Positions 45,943 through 56,968 of a stretch of DNA of 64,000 nt are shown here, piece by piece. The notes under the pieces are model-generated. The model had not been told where the DNA came from and did not search any database. It saw only the letters and a list, made by a program, of their open reading frames with translations. Source of the stretch: Amia ocellicauda. Lineage: Eukaryota > Chordata > Actinopteri > Amiiformes > Amiidae. The translations under genes and the position numbers were made by a program. The stretch covers positions 3,156,501 to 3,220,500 of the forward strand of contig NC_089864.1 in NCBI RefSeq assembly GCF_036373705.1, in the 5' to 3' direction. Numbering within the stretch: position 1 is the stretch's first letter; the number at the start of each line of letters is the position of its first letter.

Positions 45943-47830
45943 CCTGAATTACCTAGACGACTGGCTGGTGTGTGTACAATCCAGGGAGCAGGTTCTAGCC
46001 CACACAACCCTGGTCCTCAACCACCTCCGTGGTCTAGGACTTCGGGTCAACTGGAAGAAGAACCGTTTAACGCTGACTCAACAGGCACAGTTTCTAGGGC
46101 TGTGCCTCGATTCCATTGACATGCGTGCCTTCTTGGTGCCCTTGAGAGTTACTGCCATCACTTTGTGCCTCTCCCACTTCCGGTTGAGAGGCAGCGTGAC
46201 GGTGCACCTATGCCAGAGGCTGCCGGGCCTCCTGGCGGCTGCGTCTCAAGCCCTGCCCCTGGGCCTCCTGTGGTTGAAGCCCCTACAGCGGTGGTTTGCT
46301 GCTCTGTGTGTCACTCCGGCGTGTTGGAAGGTGCTCCATCGGTGGTGGAGCCCTTCGAATTTGACCCTCGGTGTGCCCCTCGGGCCAGTTTGACACCGTG
46401 TGGTTGTGACAACGGATGCCTCAGACCAAGGCTGGGGCGCCGTCTGCAATGGTCGCGGAGTCAGGGGAGTGTGGGGCGAAGCTCACCGAGCCCCCCACAT
46501 CAATGTGCTTGAACTCCGGGCCATCTGCCTGGCCACGAGACACTTCACACCAGTCCTGTGGGACCGTCATGTGCTGATCCGGACGGACAGCACGGCTGCG
46601 GTGGCCTACATCAACAGGCAGGGCGGACTGCGATCAACTGCACTCAATCGCCTGGCTCACCACCTGTTGCTCTAGGGGCATCCCCTATTCTGCTTGCTCC
46701 GAGCAGTTCGTCTCCCAGGTTGGTCCAATACAGCGGCGGACCTCCTCTCCAGGGGGCCTCCCCTGGCAACTGGTGAAGCGGATTTGACACCAGTTTGGCA
46801 GGGTGCGTGTAGATCTCTTCGCCACTCGAGAGTCCACGCACTGCCCTCAATGGTTCTCCATCTGAGACCTCGAAGGGCCACTGGGACACTACATGGATTT
46901 GCGGTGCTACATGGATTGCACTAGGGGGAGCCACGCTACGGACCAACTCTTTGTGTCTTATGCGGCACGGATGCTAGGGAAGGCCGTCCCACTGGATTGT
47001 GGACACGATCGCTATGGCCTACGAGTCAGCACGCATTCCAGTGCCCGAACACCTGGTGGCATGCTCCACTCAAGGCGTGGCAGTTTCGTGGGCCATCTTT
47101 CAAGGTGCCTCGCTTCCCGATATCTGTCCTGCGGCGAGCTGGGCTTCGCTTTCATTTGCTTCTACAGACTCTATAGGACATCCGGTGTTGGCTTCAGTCA
47201 AGCCTCACTAGCCTTGTTGGCTCTGCCCCTGGCCTCCCGTCCAGTGTCGGTGGTTGAGCCCTGCTCTCCCTCCTAGTTTTCCATCCATCTGTGCACCACT
47301 GGTCGTGCACATCCTCGAAGGCTGTGCCTTGGATGTGCCCTTCTACCTTCTTCATGGTAGGGAGCGGCCCCCGGCCACTCCCCTACCTCGGCTGTTCTAC
47401 CGATGAAGTTGAGGCCTTGCCCTATCTGGCCGCGGCCTTGCGGCAGCCTCCTTATCTCTCTGCTGCCGGCCACCCACACGACGCATTGGGTATACACTGA
47501 CCCCTCCCCCTCTGGGCGGTTTCTCAAAGGATAACGATAGGTTGCGAATGCAACCCCGGTTATCCGAGAAAGAGAAATCGCCCAGAGCTGGCTTGTCGTG
47601 CGGAAGTCTAGCTCCGGCAAAAGAGGAAAAATGGGGGTGTGTGTCCCACTAATTATAGCAGATGGAAGAGGGGGTCTGCTGGGGACACACACACCCCCCC
47701 CCCGGTCCGGTAGGCAGCTTTGATACACTTATGTTCACAGAGTTCCCATGAGTAACTGCATAGCCCCTCCCGCTCTGGGCGGTTTCTCTTTCTCGGATAA
47801 CTGGGGTTGCATTCGCAACCTATCGTTATC
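45943..47830 (+). mobile_element. DIRS-like YR retroelement, 5'-truncated
   Basis: The left end begins directly after the AT run beside the Tc1 element. It enters in the reverse transcriptase at YLDDWLV (45950-45970), the DIRS form of the catalytic box. An RNase H domain follows at 46400-46675, with TDAS, LELRA and RTDSTAA carrying the catalytic acids. Next come WSNTAADLLSR (about 46710) and remnants of the tyrosine recombinase C-terminus (ACSTQGVAVSWAIFQG...DICPAASWA, about 47055-47150). Several frameshifts and a deletion between 46800 and 46950 make it inactive. The right end is an inverted-repeat structure typical of DIRS elements. Confidence 0.82.
47530..47830. repeat. Inverted repeat at the right end of the DIRS-like element
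   Basis: Two 59-bp arms, 47530-47588 and 47772-47830, are reverse complements with only about two mismatches (core words cggataac, ggttgcattcgcaacc). They are separated by 183 bases. DIRS elements end in inverted terminal and internal complementary repeats used for circular replication, so this is most likely that structure. Confidence 0.8.
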
Positions 47831-47834
47831 TGAA

Positions 47835-48090
47835 CTAGGAAGCACTGCCCAAGGGTTGCAATGTCGCATGGGAGTTAAGTACCTTGGGCAAAAGAGGACG
47901 AACCTGTGCAGACGTCACCTTTTATACAAACAGGAAGTAGAAAGGGACCTGTTTGAGTGACGTGTGCTGGGGCCAATGGCAGCTTTGATAGAGTGACGTT
48001 TCGATTGGATTCTGACGGAAGTGCGCAGAAACCCCTCCCCCTTGGGCAGTGCTTCCTTTTTCAGATAACCGGGGTAGCAATCAGGTAGGT
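47835..48090. mobile_element. Second, diverged DIRS-type terminal hairpin
   Basis: Abuts the previous inverted repeat and copies its design. Arms 47835-47855 and 48039-48056 (core ggaagcactgcccaaggg and its complement) enclose about 180 bases. The right arm continues into cagataaccggggt, resembling the first element's cggataactggggt. Both interiors contain gcagctttgata. It is probably a solo end of a related element. Confidence 0.5.
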
Positions 48091-49010
48091 CTCTAAAACA
48101 GACACAAGGTGACCAGGTCAGTAGCTGACACCAAAACTGGGTCTGGAGAGACACCAGCCGAGCAGATCCAGGTTGATTTCTGTTTGATTTTGTTTTCTTC
48201 TTGATTGATTAAATTTAACCCGACTACACCCTTTCTGTATAAAAATATATATCTGAGTCTTAAAAATGATTAACCCAAATTTGGGAAAATAATACCGAAT
48301 TAAATTTAAAATGAAAGAAAATACTTACGCTTCCTGGCTTCTTCTGCAGCCCCCTCTACACAGCTCAGTGTCTTGGTGATGTGGGTCTGTCCTCTCTCTG
48401 TGTATCTATCTCTTGGTGCGTGACCATGAAGCTCCTTTACACCGCCCTGTATTATGCAAATGGAGTGCAGGTGAAGGATTACGGGTGCGGCAACTCGTTC
48501 ATCCCGTTCAGTTATGCTTTGCATGGTGATTCACTCAATAACAAAGAGGAACGTAATTAAGTAAATACATCAGTGAATGCAAACAACCCAATAATTAAAT
48601 AAATAGTAGACACAAAACATATAAACTAATATAATAAATATATAAGACATAAATACAAGACAAATAAAGAAATAAGTAATAAGGAGCCTCTTAAGTATAA
48701 GACCTTCTTGGAGAGTATGGGCTGTCCAGATATCTCTCACTTGAATGGAACTTGCAGCTACGTGCAGGGCTACTTCCAACTGACCTGCTGGCTGCCGATA
48801 CTTTGCTTCAATTTGTCTTTCAAATAAGTTGTCTCAGCAAAGACAATCTAGCATGACTAGTGTATAGACATGAATGGCACCTTGTTTATACCCTTCAAAA
48901 ACATTACGATCAGCATATGTATGGTAGCTGTCATCAGGAAAACCTGGTGTATGGTGCGCTGTTGTCTGGTTGTGACTGGCGCCGTGGACCCTCTACAATA
49001 CAACATGGTC
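48091..49010. other. Non-coding stretch
   Basis: AT-rich sequence without a recognisable gene or element. Confidence 0.45.
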
Positions 49011-49015
49011 ACATG

Positions 49016-49170
49016 GTTTTCAAATCCTGGGTGGGGTAGTGCTGACCCTTGAGCAAGGTACTTCACTCAGATTGCTCCAGTAAAATGCCCAGCTGTATAA
49101 ATGGGTACAAATGTAAGTTGCCCTGGATAAGAGCATCTGCTAAATGACGATAATGTAATGTAATGTAATC
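49016..49170 (+). mobile_element. tRNA-derived SINE, 5'-truncated
   Basis: It starts within the B box (ttttcaaatcctggg) and continues through cccttgagcaaggtacttca and the conserved tail ccctggataagagcatctgc. It ends in three TGTAA-type repeats (taatgtaatgtaatgtaat). The same family as the fuller copy at 56780-56968. A TGTAA-repeat tail matches the UnaL2-type LINE 3' end recognised by the partner LINE. Confidence 0.8.
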
Positions 49171-49502
49171 AAAGGAAGGCATCTGGTTTCCGCATCCCAC
49201 ACTTCCCCCCAGGAAAACAACCACATACATTACAAAGGCCAGAGACCTAACTTCGAGGCAACACTTCATGAAGCATGTGACTGACCCTGCCCACAGAACC
49301 ACATGACATGCTACTGAAGAACTAAATTTTATATTTCTAGATTGAAAAATCAAAATTTAATTTTTCTAGATACATTTCACATTCCTAGAGTTTTAAAGCT
49401 GACTCTGTTCTCTGTTACTCTTTGGATGGATTTAGAGGATATTTTCTAATTTTTGGTTAAAGGTTAAATGCCATTTTCCATTGTACAGTGAACAGAATCA
49501 CT

Positions 49503-49850
49503 AATGTGTCACAAAACTGTAGGAAGTATAATTCTGTGACACTATGTCCTTGTGTTCCTCATGATGATGGATAACCATGCAAATCCCTGTCTCTGAACCC
49601 TGCTGTGTATTTCTAGAGCAGAGTCCTTCCCCATAGATATTGAAATGTGTGTTAATTCTTCCTGTACATGTATGCAAGATCTCCTGTCCCGTCCCCAGGT
49701 CCTCTGTGCTCTGTTTTACCCTCATGTCAGTACAGGCACCAAGGAGCCCCCATTAAGACATTGGTTTCCATAGAGAAATGGCTACCATGCTCCTGTACCC
49801 CTGTGATTCTGTAAAAAAAATTGTAACGTATTTCAAATTAAATAAGTATA
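49503..49850. repeat. Direct repeat copy 2 (about 350 bp)
   Basis: Diverged copy of 44295-44650 in the same orientation, 4.85 kb away. The interval between the copies contains the Tc1 and DIRS elements and a SINE. Confidence 0.75.
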
Positions 49851-50640
49851 TATATTTAACTTGCATAGAATTAATTTGAAAGAATTCCTGCAAATTGCAA
49901 ATTAAAACACAATGAACCTGAACCTGACAGACCAGTCTGCCAGGATATGTATATAAGCTAAGATATATGAACTATAAATAAGGAAGTACGGATGCATCCA
50001 AAAACATCCGAAAAACTATTTTCATATTCAGGGTGCCTTGACCTTTAAAAAACATTTACTTTACTCCCGATTCAATGAATGTGAATATCAATATCAATAA
50101 TAATGTTTCTTTTGAGTTTCATTGCAACTGGAGAACTCAATGATCAAATGGTCTAACTCTTCTCAGAATAAGGTTATGTGCCACAGGCCTGTGGTTCTCC
50201 AGGACCAGAGTAGGCCACCCCTGCCCTGGACCAGTTGACAAGGAGATCTAAGAGTCAGGGTGGCTGTACAGTGAGCAGAGATATTAAGTCTTACCTTCAG
50301 AACAGCGTCTCCAGTAATGGGTGACTGTCGACGATGAGCGTCTCTTTATATTACGCTGTGCATCCCTGGGACATGTTGGGCGCTGTTTGCAGGTGACTGT
50401 GACTGTACACACCTGGGAACAGCCTGTCTGCATTCCTGGGCTGGGTAAATGAATCTGAACAGCATTCCTAACCACCCACAAGTCCTGAATGAACGAATCA
50501 GTACAATTATAGCATTGAAACTGAAGAGTCCAAATAATGGCGAGAGAGATGTAGTTTCAATCAAAAGGAATTTAATACGAGTGGCCGCATGGAATAGGTG
50601 TATAATTGTGTGCTGACCCTTTTGATATATATTAGTACAC
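49851..50640. other. Non-coding stretch with a repeat-end-like motif
   Basis: AT-rich. A segment near 50180-50230 (ggttctccaggaccagagta ... cacccctgcc) resembles a terminal sequence of DNA transposons common in fish, but no second end was found. Confidence 0.3.
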
Positions 50641-50965
50641 TTTAAATACACTCAAAGTGTGTTATGTGTACTTTTAATACACTTTTAATAAACTAATGTG
50701 AAATATACTTTATTTTGTTATATTAATAATGTACTTTTAATATACTTATATAAAGTATACATTATTTTTAGTACTAATAGTGTACTTGGAATATATTTTC
50801 ACAAAGTATACTTTAGTTTTTAATACTAATAGTGTTCTTTTAATATACTTCCTGAAAGTGTACTTTATCTGTACTTACTAATAATGTACTTTGAATATAC
50901 TTACACAAAGTGTACTTTATCTGTAATTGTGTATGTTTATTATACTTACCTTGAGTATACTGTAT
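50630..50965. repeat. Degenerate AT-rich minisatellite with about 54-bp period
   Basis: Units begin near 50769, 50822 and 50876 with actaatagtgtact-like words followed by aatatactt and aaagtgtacttta. Earlier, more diverged units extend left to about 50630. They are dominated by short words tactttta/taaaagta of opposite polarity, so each unit can form small hairpins. Confidence 0.6.
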
Positions 50966-52960
50966 GTTGGCTAACTAAAAGTACACTTTTATTATACTTA
51001 AAAAGTAAACTTTTTATTTTATTATACAAAATCACTAATATAAAAATAAATCATGATCAAAAACATCATTCTGTAGTGTAAGGTACACTTATAAATTTCA
51101 GTTAAAGAAGTGAATTTAAGTATCACCTTATCAAGAATCCTAGAATTTTGTAGAACTCAATTTCTACAATAATTGGACGCAGACACCAATTGCAAAGATA
51201 TAAATTCTCAAATGTATTAAAAAAAAAGATAAAATGTAGCACTACACTAGTTTTACAAAAAGGGAAAAACTAATTAAAATTCACTCAAGATCAACAAATC
51301 AAAGACAAATCACTTCCGTGACCAGATCAAAGAACATGGAATCGCATATGATATCACACAAATCGTTAAACAAAATTACAAACACATTGACTACAATACC
51401 GGTTAGTAAGACGAAGGCGAGTCTCTCATTAGTATTGTTAGTCGGACATTAAATAACTAATGCAGGTTAGTATTTAAGTCAAATAACTTCTTGTTATATA
51501 TATCAGTCTCATTTATGTTTGGGTGCCGAGAAAGATTCTTTAATTTCTTGTTACCACAATTCTCCCTAATTGATTACTGTTCAATTATTAAGGATAGGCA
51601 GGGCCACCTATAATCTAGTGTCTATTAACGTGTGTCAATTTCAGACTAAACAGTTAAACAGGAATGAGAAGATATTTCTCGGCGTTGACAGATTTTATTT
51701 CTAAAATTGTCAAACAAAACAGTTAATGCAGCACACATTTATATATATACAAGAAAATACTAAATGATATTACACATTCTAAAGTTTATGACTCACAGAA
51801 TAACATTTCTAATTGATTTCTCAAATTTCATGAATAATAAATTCCTAACTGTTAAACTTATGTGAACTTCATCGCAGAGAGGCCTCTCTGTCTTTTGGCT
51901 CAGATAACAGCACACGGCACGAGGTCCGTGTGGTTGGAAAAAAGGCAGTCCGGTTCGGCTTTGTCCAAGAACTTCCACTCAGTCGATGCACCTGGAAGTT
52001 GGGGTTTCGCGAATGTACAGTCTTCTCCAAACAGATTTTCCACTGGTTTAAAAGCTCCAAGGTTGTGCACAAAATCTTCTTTGTAAGCAGGATTTTCCAC
52101 CATAGTTACTTGAAGACAAAGTCTTTGAGGAAAGCAGGGCCCTGTTTGTTCCAAGGGTCAAGTTTCGTAAGACTCAATAGCTATTTAAATGACTGACACT
52201 TTCGTATACAGTCGACTTAGTCAATTGTCCAGCTGTAAAACTCCACTGATCAGGTGGGCACAGGCGGGCAGCGCAGTCTGTAAAGTTCTTTATTTAATAA
52301 AGTCCTTTAAAAGAATTCTTCGTACGGCTCAATCTCCTTCTCCCAGTTTAACTTTTCTGTTGCCGGCAAAGACTTAGTTGGTTTCTGGTTTCGGTTCTGG
52401 CAACAGAGCTACAGGTTGAGCTGTGGCAGCGAGTTACTGGTTCAGGTGAGAGAGAGAGAGAGAGAGAGAGATGCCGTGAGCTACCCTTTATACGCCTGTC
52501 AGATCAATAGGTGATTGGTGCTTGAGTTTGTGAGATTGGATTTCGGTTTCGGTTTCCCCCAGTGTCCTATTGGAGGGCTGCTTGATTTATGACTGATGTC
52601 AATCCATGCCATCTTTTGGAAATGCCGGTTGGCCCGGGTTCGTAGCTCTGTTTCGGGATTTTGGCTCTCGCCTGCTTCAAAGCGTTTTTATTACCTCCAG
52701 GCCCTATTCCTCAGACGTTTTACAGCAGGGATTCCAAGCCATTTGGCCCATTCTTGGTGCCATCCTCCCAAGACTGCCACTTTGATATAGAACAGTTCAC
52801 GTGCCGATTAGCTCAGGAAATCTGATAACTTTGGGGGAGAGGTCTTCTTTAGATTAGAGCTTCAGCTCAGAGCTAAAATACTCTATCAAAATACACCCCC
52901 CCTTAACGCTACAATTTTAACCATGTTAAAAACACTTTAAATACTGTAGCATGCCACCAC
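50966..52960. other. Non-coding stretch
   Basis: No gene recognised. It contains a GA run (52448-52470). Some open frames occur at 51860-52200 on both strands but lack any recognisable motif. Confidence 0.4.
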
Positions 52961-52964
52961 ACTG

Positions 52965-53175
52965 TAAGGGGTTAATGGATAGAGGCGGTGTGGTGGGAGG
53001 AGCGTAGAGACAGGAAGCAGAAGGAAGGGGTCAGAGTGTGATAGTGTGTACTGATGTTTGCATTAAATAAACAATAAAAAGAACTTATTGTTGCACCCTG
53101 AAATATGAGTTGGACTCATCTCTTGGAAGACCCCCCGAGCACTACAATGGTGTCAGAAGTGGCAGCTCACAGGAA
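52965..53175 (+). mobile_element. Probable LTR end and primer-binding region of a Gypsy-type retroelement
   Basis: A segment with an aataaa-type signal (about 53068) ends just before tggtgtcagaagtggcag, a primer-binding-like sequence typical of Gypsy elements, at 53149-53166. Gag-like remnants follow downstream on the same strand. The left boundary of the LTR is not resolved. Confidence 0.45.
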
Positions 53176-53699
53176 CTTCCCTCCATTTCCTGACGAGCTG
53201 CGTGAGGTGAAAGTCGAACCGGGAACCCAGGCCACTGTGGAAGATGAACAATCATCTTCAATCAGGTTGGAGCGTTAGTTGCAATGCCTATAATACACGC
53301 AGCGTGGAGAGGAACAGTGAATCAAGAAGATCCCAAAGTCGCTCTGCCTTCATTTTAACAGTCAGAGCCTTTTATACACAAAAAACAAAGATCTGGTTAC
53401 AATCAGAAAGTCATTACTATATTATCTTAGAGAGTTAGCTAAGCAGAATATATATCATTATAGGACAGAGTTCACAGATCAACACATGAATTAGGGAGCA
53501 GGCACTTCAATCATACTGTTTGACATTGTCTCCAAGATTCTCATCGTAAATAACAAACAGAAATCAAGCTTCCTTCTGGCCTGTCCTTCTGGCTTGACCT
53601 TATCTTTCTTAAGTATACAAGAGAGTAAAATAGGTATGAGAGAAAGAATTTCTAACTTTCCTTCCACACCACAATGCCGGAGCGCTTCACAATGAGCTG

Positions 53700-54215
53700 C
53701 GCGGCTGTGCCGAGTCCACGGGCCCCGCCGACACAGAAACCTCCCACTTTCGTTGGTGAGTCCAGTTGGGAGACTTATATCACTCAGTTCGAGATTGCCA
53801 GTAAACTGAAAAACTGGAGTGAAGAAGATTAAGGGGCATATTTAACGCTGAGTCTAAGGGGGAAGCGATGAAGATCCTAGCCGCGGGGACCGCACAATAA
53901 TAACTTTAAGTAATTTTACATTTTGCACAGTTTTGTTTTCCCATTGAGGAAACAATTACCATGCTGACATTTACAGACTCTACTTATAGGAGCTCTGTCA
54001 AGACCTTCTTGCTGCGATATGGGGTGGAGCGGAAAGCAGCGATCACTAAAGAGTTCAGAGTGAGGAGGAGAGAGCCGGGGAGACGCTGCAGGGATTTGCG
54101 CTGGAGCTTGCACGCCTATCCAGGCATATCCAGGCGTGGGGTCGGAGTTGCAGGACCAGATGGTGACAGAGCAGTTTATCGAGGGCTTAGAAAGTGTTGA
54201 TCTCTGCATCTGACT
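53700..54215 (+). pseudogene. Gypsy-type gag remnant
   Basis: Broken plus-strand frames retain a capsid-like pattern. FVGESSWETYITQFEIASKL is at about 53751-53810, and a stretch resembling the REPGE.LQ.FALELARL block is at 54060-54130. Stops and frameshifts interrupt it. It is an old, inactive copy. Confidence 0.55.
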
Positions 54216-54440
54216 CAAACAAAAATCCCCCAACACATTGCAAGATGCTATATTGGCTGCAAAATCAGGTTGAGACTGTGTATTGGACTGAAAAATAAAA
54301 ACATGCTTTAATGAAAACACGTGTGTGCGGAGCTGAAAACATGGCCGCTGCTGTGCACAGAGATGCTGTGGGAGGGACTGCTCACTTTGAAAGCGAGGCA
54401 ACCGGCGTCGTGATGGCCAGTGACAACGTGAGCAGAAAGT

Positions 54441-55340
54441 GTGGCAGTGAGGTCGAAAACCAATGCTTTCCCTATGAGACTGGGCTGTGAGACTGCTATT
54501 ATGAATCGGCCTGCATTATTCCCTATGGAGAGACATTCAAATAATACTGTGAGTTTGTGCATGAGCCCCCACAGTGTCCCAGAAACACCACAAATAGGGA
54601 TGAACTGGCCTTTGGGGAACTCCATAGATCCACAGGGGACCCCAGCGGTTCATGCGCTCAGTAGTGCCCCCTTTTCTCAGAATGTTGCTTTTCCATTACA
54701 TCAATTGCCTGTGGCTCAGACAATGCATGCATTTGGAATAAATGCAGCCCCTGTAAATAGCGTGAATGCCCTCTTCAATGGAAATGTGATCCAACAGCCA
54801 CCTTCTTTGGGGAGCCCGCATTCGGACCACAGCTGGCCAGGGATGTCACAGCTCACCATGCCAAGCTTCCAGCCTTCCTTGATGCAACCCCAGATGCCAG
54901 CTACTCACCCGGAACCCTCTATGATGCAGAATTGGCCTCCTCAACAATCACAGAGTGATATGAGAGAGGTGGTCAGAGTCCTTGAGGTGCGGGATGAAGT
55001 TTCCCTGCCTATACAGCGCCAACGTGTTGGCTGCTGTGTAGAAGATATTTACTGCCAGGGCCTCATAGACACAGAGGCCTCAGTCACTATCTTGTGCGCT
55101 GATGTGCTGGACAGATGCGGGCGGTGATGGAGACAAAGGCGAACTGCTCACTACGAACCAGCTCCGGTGATGGGGTCATTGTTCTAAAGTTTAGTCTTGG
55201 GGAGCTGTTAGTCATGCATGAGGCCTGGATCGCTAATGTGGAAGATTAACTGATCCTGGGCCTTGATTTTCTGCGTGCTACTCAATGCTGCCTGGACTTG
55301 GGCCAGACAGACTGATAATAGGGCCCCAAGGGCAGCAGTT
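54441..55340 (+). pseudogene. Gypsy-type gag/protease remnant with altered active site
   Basis: A 228-codon open frame (54441-55127) has a Pro/Gln/Met-rich first part. It then has a retropepsin-like segment in which the active-site triad reads DTE (LIDTEASVTIL) instead of DTG. After a frameshift the remainder continues to a LGLDFLRATQ motif (about 55258-55290), the usual second half of the domain. The protease is split and lacks its glycine, so it is inactive. Confidence 0.55.
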
Positions 55341-56779
55341 TCACGTCGGTTAGTGACATGACGGCGTAGACAGCCTCACCGCCCTGCTGCAACAAGCTCC
55401 TCTCATGCTAATCATATGACGCAGGCGATGACAGAGTTGTGTGAGCTGGGAAGCGTTTTGGCCAGCTTGACCAGCGATAATATAGCAAGCAGGAATGAGT
55501 TGATGGAAAATTACTGTAATTCATGTCTATTTGCACTGCAGTCTATGTTGATAGGGATTTGTATCTGTTTTTGGATGAGGCAAGGTCGCAGCCTCACACT
55601 TACGCTTCTCTGTTGACATTTCAACTGTTCGTACACCTGCAAAACAAACACCAGCTTCTCAAGTTCAGCCATTTTGGTTGTTTATAAGTCATTTTTTCGA
55701 GCTCCGGACACTGGAATGCTTTTTGATTGGAAGTCGGAAATATCAAGTAGGAATTTCCCACATCCTAGTTTGTCTGGAACACAGCATAAGAGAGAGTTCG
55801 GGACACTGGGACATGAGGAGCTGAGAGGTGTGTGTACAGCTGTGTACTGCTGTAAGGCAAGGAAGTAATCGGCAGCCACCTTCCCCTCCTGTGCCCTATG
55901 GATTAACAAGACCCGATACCCAAGACCTGAGAGTGGGAGGGCGGACCAGAGAGAAGATACAGAGATTGAGCCACAGCTAAGTAGACATTGGTATGTATTC
56001 TGGAAAGTCAGCAGGGAAGTGTAAGAGAATTTGATATGCTTGGTTTTTCAGTCTAAATAAATAGTTCAACTGAAAACTCATGGTCAATTGGTTTCTCTTT
56101 TAAGATTCATTTTAGAGGGAAGATGCTGTCAAGTCCTGTATTTATTTTGACAAAAATAGGAAACTAATATCATTCAATTATATTACTGAAAATAAGTATT
56201 ATTAAGCTTCTGCTGGATTACAGTAAGAAACAGATAATACCAATTTTCTCCTTTGTCCTCTCACAGGGCAGCTTTAGGTCTGGTCATGTAGGCAGCAGTG
56301 TGTCTCTCTCTGTATCTCCTCTCCATCTCTTTCTTGTGTCTTGTTGCAGAATGAAGAAGTTAAGAGACTAAACTTCTCTTTGTTTTCCTTTTTATAAGGT
56401 TTCCTTCCAACCAATAGCATTTTGCCACCACCATGACTTGGGTGCCTTATGCTAATGCAATTTAGAAGCCTGGGGTCCTTTTGAATTTGGCTAGGAGCCA
56501 ATAAGAGGATAGGTATCATTTTGGTCTTCTGGACATACAGATAAGGTTACCTGGGGCTACCAGAGGCTACCAGTGGCTACTAGGGACCTTAGATAAAAGG
56601 AAGGAAGTCTGTTTCCTTTACCAAACCAGATAGAACAGAATTTCCCATAGAAAAATATATTCTAACAAATAATATCTTACATAAGGAAGAGACATTGGAA
56701 TTGGAATAAAGTGCTTTGGTACAGCTTGGGCCTCCCCTACACTGCCTATGGTAATCTGTAGGGATAGATTGGGACATTT
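55341..56779. other. Non-coding stretch
   Basis: No reverse transcriptase or integrase downstream of the protease relic is recognisable. Short unassigned open frames only. Confidence 0.4.
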
Positions 56780-56968
56780 AGTAGTGGTTAGGGCTCTGGA
56801 CTCATGACTGGAAGGTTGTGGGTTCAAATCCTAGGTAGGGCAGTGCTGTTGTACCCTTGAGCAAGGTACTTCACTTAGATTGCTCCAGTAAAATACCCAG
56901 CTGTATAAATGGGTACAAATGTAAGTCGCCCTGGATAAGAGTGTCAGCTAAATGACGAAAATAATAAT
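56780..56968 (+). mobile_element. tRNA-derived SINE, nearly complete
   Basis: The head has A-box-like tagtggttagggctctgg and B box ggttcaaatcc (56821-56831). The body carries cccttgagcaaggtacttca and ctgtataaatgggtacaaat. The tail is ccctggataagagtgtcagc followed by a short ATAA-rich end. This is the fullest of several copies in the window. Confidence 0.85.

Noticed and set aside
51862..52196. Overlapping open frames on both strands
   Set aside because: No motif, and they match no feature of an LTR element or gene.
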